From Cryptomeria japonica (lineage: Eukaryota > Streptophyta > Pinopsida > Cupressales > Cupressaceae): a stretch of DNA of 64,000 nt. Shown here in pieces: positions 22,802 to 34,689 of the stretch (position 1 is the stretch's first letter; every line of letters begins with the position of its first letter). Location: the NCBI RefSeq assembly GCF_030272615.1, contig NC_081405.1:472428008-472492007 (forward strand), read 5' to 3'. The notes under the pieces were generated by a model. It ran no database searches. It saw only the letters and a program-made list of their open reading frames with translations, and was not told the DNA's origin. The translations under genes were made by a program, and so were the position numbers.

Positions 22802-24999
22802 ACAAATCTGACAAAAACAAGCTAACTCTCATGTCCAAATGGTCCATGTACTTGCATCTAATCTTCGAAATGAATACATCTTTGAAGAATCTTTGATTGT
22901 CTGACAATCCAATTTGTGTTCTAGTGTGCCCTCCTCAACCAACCAAAAGAATTTGTGCACTGCTGAATCAAGTGTCCCTCCTTGTGACATTTCTAAACTA
23001 CACCAATCAACAATAGAACATGCATCACAAAATTTAGCACCTGAAATACTCAATTACTCCTTAACTAGAGCTCTCTTCAAACATGCATCTACTCCATCAT
23101 GCTCCCCTTTCTCATGCCCAACTTAAAAAATACTCCAAATATGAGGTTCACTCCTCTCTGCATGCATTCTACTCAACTAATAAAACATATGACCATTCTT
23201 GAATTGATCCGTACAATTATCTAACCAAATGAGATGTCGGTCCATTGCAATATCATTTTCTTGCAAGAACTCAAAAAAAATATGAAACAATGTTGCACAT
23301 ACTCAGAGGAGTGAGATCTATCATCACTCATATAAAAATGATACTCCTTGATTATTTTCTTGTCTTTTTTCTATACTATTAGGGGCATGTCTATATGTTA
23401 TGTGGACAAAAATACCAATATGAATGAAATTGTAATATTGAGTTTGTACCTCATTTTGTGGTTGCAATGAGTAGTTTTCTATAAAATTGAACACTGATAT
23501 AATTGTATCAATTGGGAAAGAGTTCTTACACATCCTAAATTATTGATCCAACCACTGAGACCTATGGGTATGCCTTGCATTATTGTAGAAATGATTTTCC
23601 TTAAAATCTGAAATAAAATCAACAACAACTGACTTCTCTAGAGACCAACTCACATCTAGAACCTTCACCTCCACTCTTCAAAGTATATTTGATAGTTTCA
23701 TATCTCCTTTTCTCAATAATATTCTTTCCAAATTCGTGTTTGTTGCCCTCATGAAAATACAACACAAACTTTGACAAGCCACCACATTGTGAGCACTTCT
23801 CATTCAAACAATCATTTCTATAGAAAAAGCAGCCATCATCTCTAGGACATAAAAATGGATCTAACAAGTCCCTCGATGATTTCGGAAGTTGCATTGCACC
23901 ACACTTCTGCCACATTTCATTAATAGGCAAAATTGAACGAATATAGCATAATAGTTCATAGTACATTGAAAACTCCACATGGTATTTACAACAAGTATTA
24001 TGAATCTTAAGAGGTGCACAATAAAATGGCTTTAGAGATTCAAAAGACCTTTGTGAGATTTGCAAAGTTGGATGCGTTTTACAAAAAAAAATGAACATTG
24101 TTTGGTTTTATTCCAAGAAATATTTAGGATGCGGTCTGCGGTCTCGATTGCCAATTCTTAACTTTAAAACATCCTTTACATTAGGTGATACTCTAGAGTT
24201 AGAGTGCCAAAATTGTTGAATTTCCTCCTTTACATTATCGGTTGGCTTCTCATCAACACGTGGAAGCCTCCCACCAAAAGCCCATGTATCATTTTGAAGA
24301 GGATCGTTAGGTCTTTCTCTTCTTGCAACTTTTCTATCTAACAATTTATGTTGAAATCAACACAAGTTTGTGTCATAAAGCAAGCCTTTCTCAAATGATG
24401 GCTTACTAAGGAGGTTGTAATAACTCTTCAAGAAGAACTCTTATCTTTTTCCTTGATATTATTTCCAATAGAATTGAGAGAATTAATTTTTTTTTGGAAA
24501 TAATAAATTTCCTCCATCTTCTTGTTCACGCAAATCTTCAATTTGGCTAGCAAAGGTCTCATATTTTGCATCTTTAGCAATTGTACAAAAAGTTGATATT
24601 TCTCAGTGAATGTTTTATTACTAAAATATTGGTTGAAAATTTGCATAGACCATAATCAAATGGTTCGTGTTGACCTCTTGCCTTCGATATTGTCTATAAT
24701 GTTCTCATCAATTTCAAGTAACCATTTTGGGGTTCTTGAAGGTATTGAATTTGGAACTTGTCTTTCTTCCACACAAGGGTCTTCATTTCTCATGTAATTT
24801 GGTGATACATAATGTTCACTGATTCAATATTTTCATCTTCAATGTTAATTCCAGCATTTTCACTTTCAATGTCAACATTTTCATATTCAATTTGATGTTG
24901 AACATTTTAAATATCAATTACCATATTTTCATTTCCAATTCAATATCATGTTGAACATTTTGAATATCAATTTCAACATTTTCATTCCCAATTTGAATA
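22802..24999 (-). pseudogene. DDE-transposase-like gene, copy S (N-terminus missing)
   Basis: Minus-strand frames at 24344-24108, 24098-23619 (159 codons, intact), 23533-23324 and 23053-22829 join to one protein. Visible features in order: a Glu/Asn-rich start (24980-24830), a Cys cluster CLNEKCSQCGG near 23800, FNFIENYSLQPQNEV near 23480 where a DFxENY motif is expected, LDNCTDQFKN near 23210, GHEKGEHDG near 23100, and TWTIWT.ELACFCQIC at the end. The DF.ENY / DN..GQFKN / GHGKGEHDG set recalls RNase H-fold transposases, so this is probably a transposase relic. The first catalytic Asp reads Asn here. Several stops and shifts make it a pseudogene. I cannot assign the superfamily. Confidence 0.6.
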
Positions 25000-25392
25000 T
25001 CATGTAATCTCTAATTGGTAAACCCTCCTTTGACTTCAAAAATCTACTTGGGCAACCATTCTTAGACTTTGAAAGTCTCCAAATAAGTCTCTCTTTTGTA
25101 AGCTTCTATAATGAAACCAAAATCTCTTCATTGTATTCTCCACCTCTTCCAAGCAATAAGCCATCAATTATTTCTTTAAAGAAATATTCTTTTCTAGGAC
25201 TTGGAGTGATGGTCCTCCAACTAAGGATATTTTAAAAAAATAGCAGTGTTTCTCTTTAGATTTGGTATTTGGGGTTTTGATTTGGTGTTTTGAGAGATAA
25301 ATCTTTTTTGAGGAACTTCTAAACCTAAAAGGTTGCCAAACTAATTTTCCTGATTCCTTAATAACACCTTTTCCTGACAATGACACCAAAAA
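25000..25392 (-). mobile_element. Truncated leader of element R next to LTR R3
   Basis: About 390 bp homologous to 21106-21499. On the minus strand R3 is followed by TTTTTGGTGTCATTGTCAGG. This matches the plant tRNA-Asp primer site (TGGCGCCGTTGCCGGGG) except for transitions. The leader stops abruptly at about 25000, where copy S begins: this is the breakpoint of the tandem duplication. Confidence 0.7.
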
Positions 25393-26693
25393 TGATGGGG
25401 TTGTGGTAATCCTCATCATTTAATTTATCAATATAGGGCATTGTCCATGATTTTATGCAAAAGAGAATGAAGAAAACTTGCTAAACAATCTCTTCTAACT
25501 TGTAGGAAATGAAAGTTAGTGTAAAGAACACTTGTAGGAATTTAAAAAGTACACTTGCATAAAATGAAATTATATCTCACACTTGTAGGAATTGAATAGG
25601 CTAAACTAATTCACAATTTCTGGAAATAAAATAGTTGCTTGAATTCAAATTCACACTATGAAATTCTAGAAAATACATTGTTGGAAATGAAACTAGTCTA
25701 TCCTATTTCCTCAGGCTGAAGATAGTCTTTCTAATCATCCCCTTTGCTCAAATTATTACAATGTATTTATATAATTTATATTCCATATCTAACTAACCAA
25801 TCCACTAAGAATTTGGATTGAAGATCCTAGTTTTGAGGGGGCATTTACAAAACTTTGAGAAAACTAAAACTATTGTCCTTCATCCTGCCAATCCGTCTCA
25901 GTCATTTTCTATCATGAACTTCTCCTTCCTTATTACAAATATCGCCAAACCCTCAAAAGGGTTTTATCCCTTGATTTCTTATTTCCAAATCCATTTGAAG
26001 TTTTTAATTTTGTTAAGAAACGAGGGAGATATCACTATTTTACTAAGACTACATTTTTCACAATTTCTGGGTGCTTGGTTTTTAGGAAGTCTTCAATTTC
26101 TCAACATGAATGAATGAATAAATCATCAATCTAGTTTAAAAAATCCTTGTTTATCATCATTAAGAAGATTCTACAACCATGCAATTACATTGGAGTGCTT
26201 TAGTAACTTAATTTATCTTTGTTGAAGAAAGATAATGTAGTGTAGTCTGCAACTGCAACTTGTATGGAACAAATACTTTGTCCTTTAATTTAGGAATGAA
26301 TTATTCTGCATTATTTTGCATGAATGCTGAAATGTGTTGGGAGTCATGAAGATTGTTCTGTACCTTCTCCTAATGTCTTCAAAGCCTTAATTGGAGCTGT
26401 TTGGAGTTAATGTCTAGAGCTCTCTTTTGTAACTATTTTTAAAGCTTCTTTTCATCATGAGTTATTTAATAACTCATTAAATTATATTTTAATATCTTTC
26501 ACACTCATATAGACATATTAGAAGAAATTTGGATCACATTTATTTACTAAAAATAAACCAAATATCTACTTTAAATTTTATCTTAAATAAGCTAAAGAAC
26601 TTTTAATTATTACTCAAATCCACTTTAACATGAATACACTAAGAAGTAATAGATGATTTTAAAGGGTTAAATATGAGACAATTTAAGGTCTCA
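25393..26693 (-). repeat. LTR R3
   Basis: 1301 bp LTR with the same termini as R1 and R2. It abuts copy S' of the DDE-like gene at exactly the same position as R2 abuts copy S, showing that it came from a segmental tandem duplication, not a new insertion. Confidence 0.8.
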
Positions 26694-28197
26694 TTAACTT
26701 TGACATAAACCAACCAACTGTCATGTCCAAATGCTCCATGCACTTGCATCCGAGCTTCAAAATGAATGCATCTTTGAAGAATCTTTTTTGTCTGACAATC
26801 CAATATGTGTCCTACTGTGACCTCCTTAACTAACCAAAAGAACTTGTGCACTGCTGAATCAAGTGTCCCTCCCGTGACATTGTTGAACTACAACAATCAA
26901 CAATAGAATGTGCATCGAAAAATTTAGCACTCAAATTAGTCAATTTCTCCTTAACTGGAGCTCTCCTCAAACATGCACTTGTTCCATCATGCTCCCCTTT
27001 CTCATGCCCAACTTTAAAAACTCCAAAAATGAGGTACACCCCTCTTTGCATGCATTATACTCAACTGGTAAAACATACAAGCATTATTGAGTTGACTTGT
27101 GCAATTATCTAAACAAATTAGATGTCGGTCCATTGCAACATCTTTTTCTTGCAAGAACCCAAAAAAAAATTCAAAACAATCTTGCTCATACTCGGAGGAG
27201 TGAAATCTATCATCACTCATATAAAAATGATACTCCTTGATTATCTTCCTATCCTCTTCTGTACTATCAAGGGTATGTTGATATGTTATGTAGAAAAAAA
27301 TAACAATTTGAATGAAATTGTAATATTGAGCTTGTACCTCATTTTGTGGTTGTAATGTGTAGTTTTCTGCAAAATAGACCACTGATATAATATTGCCAAT
27401 TGGGAAAGAGTTATTACACATCATGCATTGTTGATCCAACCACCAAGACCTATGGGTATGCCTTGCATACTTTTAGAAAATATTTTCCTTAAAATTTGAA
27501 ATAAAATCAACAACATTGACTTCTCTAGAGACCAAATCGCATCTAAAACCTTCATCTCCACTCTTCAAAGTATATTTGACGATCTCATATCTTTTTTTCT
27601 CAACAATATTCTTTCAAAATTTGTGTTTTCTGCCCTCATGAAAATACAAAACAAACTTTGACAAGCCACCACATTGTGATCACTTCTCATTTAAATAATC
27701 ATTAATATAGAAAAAGAAGTCATCATCTCTAGGATATAAAAATAGATCTAGCAAGTCCCTCGATGATTTCAAACATTGCATTGCACCACAATCCTGCAAC
27801 ATTTCGTAAATATGAAAAGTAGAACAAATATAGCATAATAGTTCATGGTACATTGAAAAATCAACATGGTATTTGCAACAAGTATTACAAATATTAAGAG
27901 GTACACAATAAAATGGCTTCAGAGATTCAAAATCCCTTTGTGAGATTTATAAAGTTGGATGTGTTTTACAAAAAAAACTGAAAAACATTGTTTGGTTTGA
28001 TTCCAAGGAATATTTAGGATGCAGTGTGTGGTCTCGATTATCAATTCTTAACTTTAAAAAATCCTTTACATTGGGTGATACTTAGAGTTAGAGTGCCAAA
28101 TTGTTGAATTTTCTCCTTTACATTATCTGTCAGCTTCTTATCAATAGGTGGAAGTATCCCACCAAAAGCCCATATATCATTTTGAAGAGGATCATCG
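26694..28197 (-). pseudogene. DDE-transposase-like gene, copy S', middle and C-terminal part
   Basis: Minus-strand continuation of the N-terminal part at 33537-32522, separated by a 4.3-kb solo LTR. Frames 27439-27014 and 27051-26830 give VYFAENYTLQPQNEV, YHFYMSDDRFHSSEY, LDNCTSQLNNA, VGHEKGEHDG and a Ser/Thr-rich end. It matches copy S by eye at roughly 90 percent of bases. The first catalytic Asp position is Tyr here (Asn in copy S), so both copies lost it independently. Stops and frameshifts are more frequent than in copy S, especially between 28190 and 27480. Confidence 0.6.
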
Positions 28198-31100
28198 TGT
28201 AATGCCTACCAAAATACCCTAGAGAAAATAACTAAACTAACAAACAAATAGAGATAATTTTTTTATAAAAACCATCTACTAATCCAACATAGTAAACCAT
28301 CATTACTCTTAAACTTAGCTTAATATTACATGAATATATATAAAACATCATGAACATAAACATAACTCATTACAACATTTAATGCAAGAAGAAAGAACAT
28401 CTTAATCATAGACATGTATCCACTCATTCTTTCCTTAGGGTACTTTAACGTCACTACTTACTAGCAAAATCTCAATAGCATATCTACATCATGAAAACAT
28501 TAATATTCAATAAAATTAAGTTCCATTCATTACTTCTTATCATGAGATTATAAATTCCCAATGCATAACTCCATAACCCCATCAAATATCTAAGTCCATT
28601 TTAAATACCAAATCAAATACTCCTAATCCCCTTAATATTACATAATGAATCTATCTACATCTTTCTCCTACAAATGGAAATAGATTATTTCCTTATGAAT
28701 ATGCTCTACATATTGCATTAAATTACTATCCATACATGTATGCAAGATTATAACAGCAAGTACAATTTCACTTCCAAATAGGATATTGTGCCATTTCACC
28801 AAATTAAGAATCATATGCTATAACAAGAATGCATTAAGTCTAAAAATCCTATTCTCTCATCCATCATAAGATTATTATTACTATATATAGTGAACATTCC
28901 ATAACATTAACCATATGATAATATATCATCTTATTCTATTTCAAGATCACAATCCTTACATCAATATCATATCCTATTACAAAAGAGTACATGATACAAG
29001 TGCACAGTATTCTTTACATTTACATTTCCATCATGAATACACATTACAATTTCAATACATAGAAATCAGCCTCATGACTGTTTTCATAATGAAGAATCAT
29101 GGAATCCATAGCCACGCACGCTAGCACAATGAAGAACATCCCAATGGAAGAAGGCATGAAACCACCTGACCATGTGTGGAACCAAATAGGAACCACCCCC
29201 CATGCTAGGAGATGGCATGGGGCTCCAACAAACACTCAAAATGTAGGATGATACCTAATAACCAAGGGAATCAACATGACAACCACAAGATATCATCAAG
29301 AAACAAAGATCAAATCACATCACATAGCTCAATCATAAATCAATAAACTCCTAGAGGAATGAACAAGAAATCAAGGCATAAGGATAATGGACACATGTAG
29401 GGAAGATCATCATCACATGATATCCTCACAAAGAAGGTGCCAAGCCACACCCTAATAGACATGTGGATCCATCTCAACCTATGAGAAATCGAGGGAGTTT
29501 GGCTTACTGCTCCAATAGTCTTCCCAATTCCATCCTGAGTATATCCTCAAGGGCTATGAGTGGGGAACAATAAAAACATATTCATTATCTTGATAAAGTG
29601 AATTCCTATTTACCTAATCCACTAATAAATTATTAAGTTTATCACTTGCAATTAATCATAAACTCTTCATGTGGTTCCATGATAGGTCTAGAGCCTTTCT
29701 GAGTGATCTATTGCTCATGACCTCGGTCCTACACATGCAAGAGACCACTCTCCCAACCATGGATCATAACCTTAGGTAAAAAACAAATCAAGTAACATCA
29801 CATAAACATCATTAAGGCTCATAAATGATATCTACATAGTCAAGCCATCATTAATACAATTTAAAACATAAGATGATACATAAGAACATAGACCAAGCAA
29901 AGCCTCCATCAAAACAATGCAATAATGAACCAAAGCATAGATATGAAATCCAAGATTAACTCAAAGAAAATCCAACCCTCAATAGTGAGGCAATATCATC
30001 CCACTAGATCTTCCACATTCATTCCTCAACAACGAGGCATTCTTCCTCTCATTCGAGCATAACAACATAAAGCAATAACCTCAACGACAAGGCACAAAAC
30101 CTCTTACTGGAACACAAGTTCATAATGTTAGAGTCAAGATGACATCATAAGCAACTCAGAGAAACTCAATGCAATGACAAAATGCCTTTAGAAAATACAC
30201 AAAATCCGGAAAACTAACTACAGTGACCGAAACTGACAAATCTGACATCTTGAAAGCAGTTTAACGCTCCCAGAATCTAGAATATCACATCTGGGAGCCA
30301 TATTAGCTCTCCTAGATCATATTTTAGCATTCCTAGTCTTAGCTTTATCATTTTGGGTCTTAGAAATGGCGTTCTGGGTTTTGTATGCAAAAATCAGTAA
30401 AAACGAGCAAAAATAGTAACAATACTTGCCCAGTTTGCAATAGGACTCTCAATATGACCAAATGACATTCTTAGAAGGTGCGGGAGGATGAAATAACATT
30501 GGGTAAACACATATTTACCACATCATGAACATATAAGGAGAGATTTGACATCAACCTCCAGCCACAACCATGCTCAGGAATGCACAATATTACACCAACA
30601 CTTGCACAACACTAGGGAAAAGCAATACAACCAAAAAGAGATACAACATAACCTTTCAAGAGGAATACCAACACTTAGACAAAACTCCTGCCACTTATAA
30701 GAGGATAATGGAAAAGAAACAATCTTCAAGAGTTCTTAGAAGCAACTCCCTGTGACTCACATTCACCCAACATGTAGAAAAAAGAACACAGGATCTAAAG
30801 GAGACATAGGAACCCTATAGAGAAAAATACCAATAGAATTCTAAAAGGGATATTAATTCACCAAGGCAAGACAATACAATATCATAAATGAAATGTGCAG
30901 AGAAGACATACATGCCAATTCCCCAATTTCCCAATTTTACAATTTAATCAAATACAATTTCAATCATTCCCAAATCTTTCCAAAACTAAACTCGAAAATT
31001 CATATATCAAATTTAACCCCCCAAACAATATTTCTACACATGCACAAAAGATAATCTTTTTGAAATAAAAATTGCAAAGGGAAGCCAAGCTCCAACCTAG

Positions 31101-32521
31101 AAATCGCAATCCTGACAAGAATAAATGACGAAGAGCAATCAATCCAGCAATGCCAAGATCTAAATCTTCAATCAAATCTTCTAGTAATTCAAGAACCAAA
31201 TTCAATCAAAATCCAAAATCTCAAGTTCAAAATTGCAGTGCCAACCTTGGTAACACACGACAAACTCCAATAAATAGAAAATTAAACTTGAAACTATAGA
31301 AAATCACTGGCCAATCAGAAAATTCGCTAAAACTATATTTCTTACCTACCTTTCACAGTACCGAGGTAAATATTATTTACTTACCTATTCAAAATTAACC
31401 AATAGAAATAAGGGCTAGGTAACTATATATTATATTCAATTATCAATAGTAATAAGATAATATTTGTATAAACACAAATAAGCAATTAATAAACCATACG
31501 TAATAATAATCAAATAAATGAATTAAATGGAAGAAAGCCAAATAAATAGAAATTCATAATTAAATATAAAACGAGAGTCAATAAATAAAAAATAATTAAC
31601 CATTTAAACAATAAATAATTAAATAATCAATTAAGCAATAAATTAAAATAAATCAATAAATTAATATCAATCAAATAATTATAAATTCTCAACAATAAAT
31701 TAAATATCAAATAATCAAATAACCACTAAGTAAACCAAATAAATAAATAATTAAATAAATCGTCATGCTATATAATAAATTAACATAATCATTAATAAAT
31801 CATATAAACCTGGTTATTAATTAAATAATAACTGCACAACACATCACCTCAAGCAAATTGATAAAGGGCCAAACACCGACGCAAGACTCCAACCACCAAC
31901 TTACGCCACAACACAACTGACAAGGTGAACAACTAAGCCTAGAGTATGAGAGGGAAACACATTCCATCTCTAACAAATTTCCATTGGGATAGGACACACT
32001 CAGACCAGTGAAACCAGGTGGAGTTGATGTTCGGTACCTACAATCCTACAACCACCACCAAGACACTATATGATACATTTATAACATATATACATCTTGA
32101 TAAACAGGCAAGTGAAAAAAGAATTACAACACCATATCATGCTCGCAATGAGTGATAAGGCATCATCCCTTTCATGAAGGCATACACACAATAACAACAT
32201 CAATGCATCAGATGAAATCATAATCACAAAACATGGGTTAGAATCTTCATAACATCATAAATCATATAATCCACATAGGAATATCAAGTGCATATAATCC
32301 ATCCAATGTAAATTCATCCATCAAGTAATCCATAACGTATCATCAATCATATAGGTCATCCAACATCATGAGTCATATGAAATATCCATCATCATCAATA
32401 AGCATCTAGAGTCTAAATAAGATCATAAGTGTCGATCAAATATCATCAAAATATCAACCATGAGTCTAAACAAGTCTATCAAAGCATAAATCCAAAATGT
32501 GAATCTAGGAGGGGCAATACA
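28198..32521. mobile_element. Solo LTR or pol-less element, 4.3 kb, with perfect target duplication
   Basis: Termini TGTAATGCC...GGGGCAATACA with the 5-bp duplication CATCG on both sides (28193-28197 and 32522-32526). Removing it restores the coding frame context of the DDE-like gene, and the uninterrupted copy at 24290-24320 shows the empty site. The element has no convincing ORF; 31400-31850 is extremely AT-rich. A related fragment ends at 11824. A 4.3-kb LTR is unusually long. An alternative is a non-coding LARD-type element without separate LTRs. I see no internal direct repeat. Confidence 0.8.
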
Positions 32522-33537
32522 CATCGAGTCTTTCTCTTCTTGCAACTTCTCTATCTAAAGTTTTATAATTTATGTTGAAATCAACACGAGTTTGTCTCAT
32601 AAAGTGCGCCTTTCCCAAATGATGTCTTACTAAGGAGTTTGTAATCACTCTCCAAGCAACTCTCTTATCTTTTTGCTTGCTATTATTTCCAATAGAATTG
32701 AGAGCATTAATTTTTTTTTGGCAATAATAGAAATTTTCTCCATCTTCTTGTTCACATGAATCTTCAATTTGGCTAGCAAAGGTCTCATATTTTTCATCTT
32801 TAGCAATTGTACAAAAAGTTGGCATTTCTTGGTCAATGTCTTATTGCTAAAATATTAATTGAAAAGTTTCATATCCCACAATCGAATGGTTAGTATTGAC
32901 CTCTTGCCTTCAACATTGTCTATAATGTTCTCATCAATTTCAAGTAACCATTTTGGGGTTCTTGAAGGTCTTGAATTTTGAATTTGTCTTTCTTCCACAC
33001 AAGGGTCATCATTTCTCATGTAATTTGGTGATACATAACGTTCACTTGGTTCAACAATTTCATCTTCAATGCCAATTCCAACATTTCCATCTTGAATGTC
33101 AATTCCAACATTTTCACTTTCAATGCCAATATTTTCATATTCAATTTGATGTTGAACATTTTGAGCATCAATTACCACATTTTCATTTCCAATTCAATAT
33201 CATGTTGAACATTTTGAATATCAATTTCAACATTTTCAATCCCAATTTGAATATAATGTTCAACATTTTCAACAACAATCTCTACATTTTCATTTTCATT
33301 TTCATTTTCATTTTCATTTTCAATATCATGCTCAACATTTACATATTCAATTTTTTCTTGACTTGAGATAACACTTACAGGTGGAGCAGAGGCCTCACCT
33401 TCACCAATATTTGACATACCTTGTCTTCTCTTCCTATGACTTTCTCTATCTCTTTGTCTATATGCTTCAATTTGGTCTTTTGAAAGTTTTCTTTTATGTT
33501 TTTTATTTTGACGATTGTTGCTCCCAATTATACCCAC
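32522..33537 (-). pseudogene. N-terminal part of the DDE-transposase-like gene, copy S'
   Basis: Starts at 33537 (MGIIGSNNRQNKKHKRKLSK). A basic segment (KHKRKLSK, RQRDRESHRKRRQ) could be a DNA-binding or nuclear-localisation region. It is followed by an Asn/Glu repeat encoded by a hexanucleotide microsatellite (33292-33328), an acidic region, and PSRTPKWLLEIDENIIDNVEG near 33000-32900, then a helical region (32825-32522). Frameshifts occur near 33175 and 32850. The frame continues below 28193 after the inserted solo LTR. Confidence 0.55.
33292..33328 (-). repeat. Hexanucleotide microsatellite inside the coding region
   Basis: About six TTTTCA units (plus strand) encode Glu-Asn repeats on the minus strand. 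Less regular versions of the same word fill 33040-33290 and 24830-24990, showing that the acidic region grew from this repeat. Confidence 0.8.
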
Positions 33538-33705
33538 ATAAAGATGCTAAAAAATGATTGCTAATGACAAATTTGTGTCAAAGATTCTCAAAGAAGCAAA
33601 ATTTTATCTCTTAATTTTTGAAAACCCATGTTTTTCGCCTACAAAAAGAATGCAGGGACTATTGGAATGCTCAATGATCCACTATCCTTTTTTGTGTGGC
33701 CCAAG

Positions 33706-33745
33706 TATCAAATATCAGATATTATCCAATATCTGATATTTGATA
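33706..33745. repeat. Perfect palindrome, 18-bp arms, 4-base loop
   Basis: TATCAAATATCAGATATT, loop ATCC, then its reverse complement. A looser version follows at 33795-33830 and another at 34628-34682. Confidence 0.9.
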
Positions 33746-33833
33746 TCTTTTCATGAGGGTGCCAACAATTTTATTGGCGCCCTTTCTCAGAGGTATTGGA
33801 TATTGGATAATATCTAATATTCAATATATTGTT

Positions 33834-33836
<3 letters not shown>

Positions 33837-33928
<92 letters not shown>
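33837..33928. repeat. GA microsatellite, about 92 bp
   Basis: Uninterrupted (GA)n, followed by 270 bp of GA-rich degenerate sequence. Confidence 0.97.
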
Positions 33929-33930
<2 letters not shown>

Positions 33931-34194
33931 TGGAAAAGGATAGAGGGGAGAGGGATAGGTAGGTAAAGAAGGGGAAATGGAGAGGGAGAGATAGGGAGAG
34001 AAGAGGAAAGGGATCTAGAGAGAGAGAGAGTAATTATAATGAGGGGGAGAGGGGCGAGATGTAAGTATCAACAAAGGGAGAGGGAGAGAAGGGGAAAGGG
34101 AGAGGGTGCGGGTAAGGGAGAGGGGGTAGAAAGGGAGAGAAGGGTAAAGAGAGGGGCGAGAGAGTGAGAGAAGTGGATAGGGAGAGGGGGGACA

Positions 34195-34195
<1 letters not shown>

Positions 34196-34267
<72 letters not shown>
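34196..34267. repeat. GA microsatellite, about 72 bp
   Basis: Second uninterrupted (GA)n run. Ser/Leu or Arg/Glu repeat ORFs over it are artefacts. Confidence 0.97.
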
Positions 34268-34271
<4 letters not shown>

Positions 34272-34407
34272 ATATATAGGAGGAGAGAGAGTTGGGTACA
34301 TATAAGTGTACAAGGTGTTAGGGATAGCAGGAGAGATAAACCTATAGCTAGAGGGAAAGAGTGTCCAAATGAGAGATTATACGAGGGATCTAGGGAAACA
34401 TTTTTTT

Positions 34408-34625
34408 TTTAATATATATATATATTAATATCAGTAATTATATCAGTATTATTTGTATTAGTAATATATATAAATATTGATTTATTAAATAAAATATATA
34501 AAATAATATTTTAAATATTATACATAATAGTAATATTATATATTATATATTATATATTATATATTATATATTATATATTATATAATCTCTTATATATTAT
34601 ATATTATATTTATAGAAATAAACTA
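34408..34625. repeat. TATAT/ATTATA low-complexity block
   Basis: Tandem TATTATATAT units with few interruptions, followed by ATATCAGATATC-type palindromes up to 34685. Confidence 0.85.
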
Positions 34626-34689
34626 ACAGAAATCAGATATCCGATAATATCAGATATCTGTTACCTATGGATATATCTGATATCCTTTA

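Noticed and set aside
21500..26693. Element R3-S-R2 as a retrotransposon that captured a transposase gene
   Set aside because: The S-R2 and S'-R3 junctions lack a polypurine tract and the gene resumes beyond R1, so insertion into the gene plus tandem duplication explains it better than gene capture.
32953..33366. Plus-strand 137-codon Phe/His-rich ORF
   Set aside because: Antisense of the Glu-Asn repeat region of the transposase-like gene.
34015..34412. Ser-Leu and Arg-Glu repeat ORFs on both strands
   Set aside because: Translations of the GA microsatellite; no independent coding evidence.
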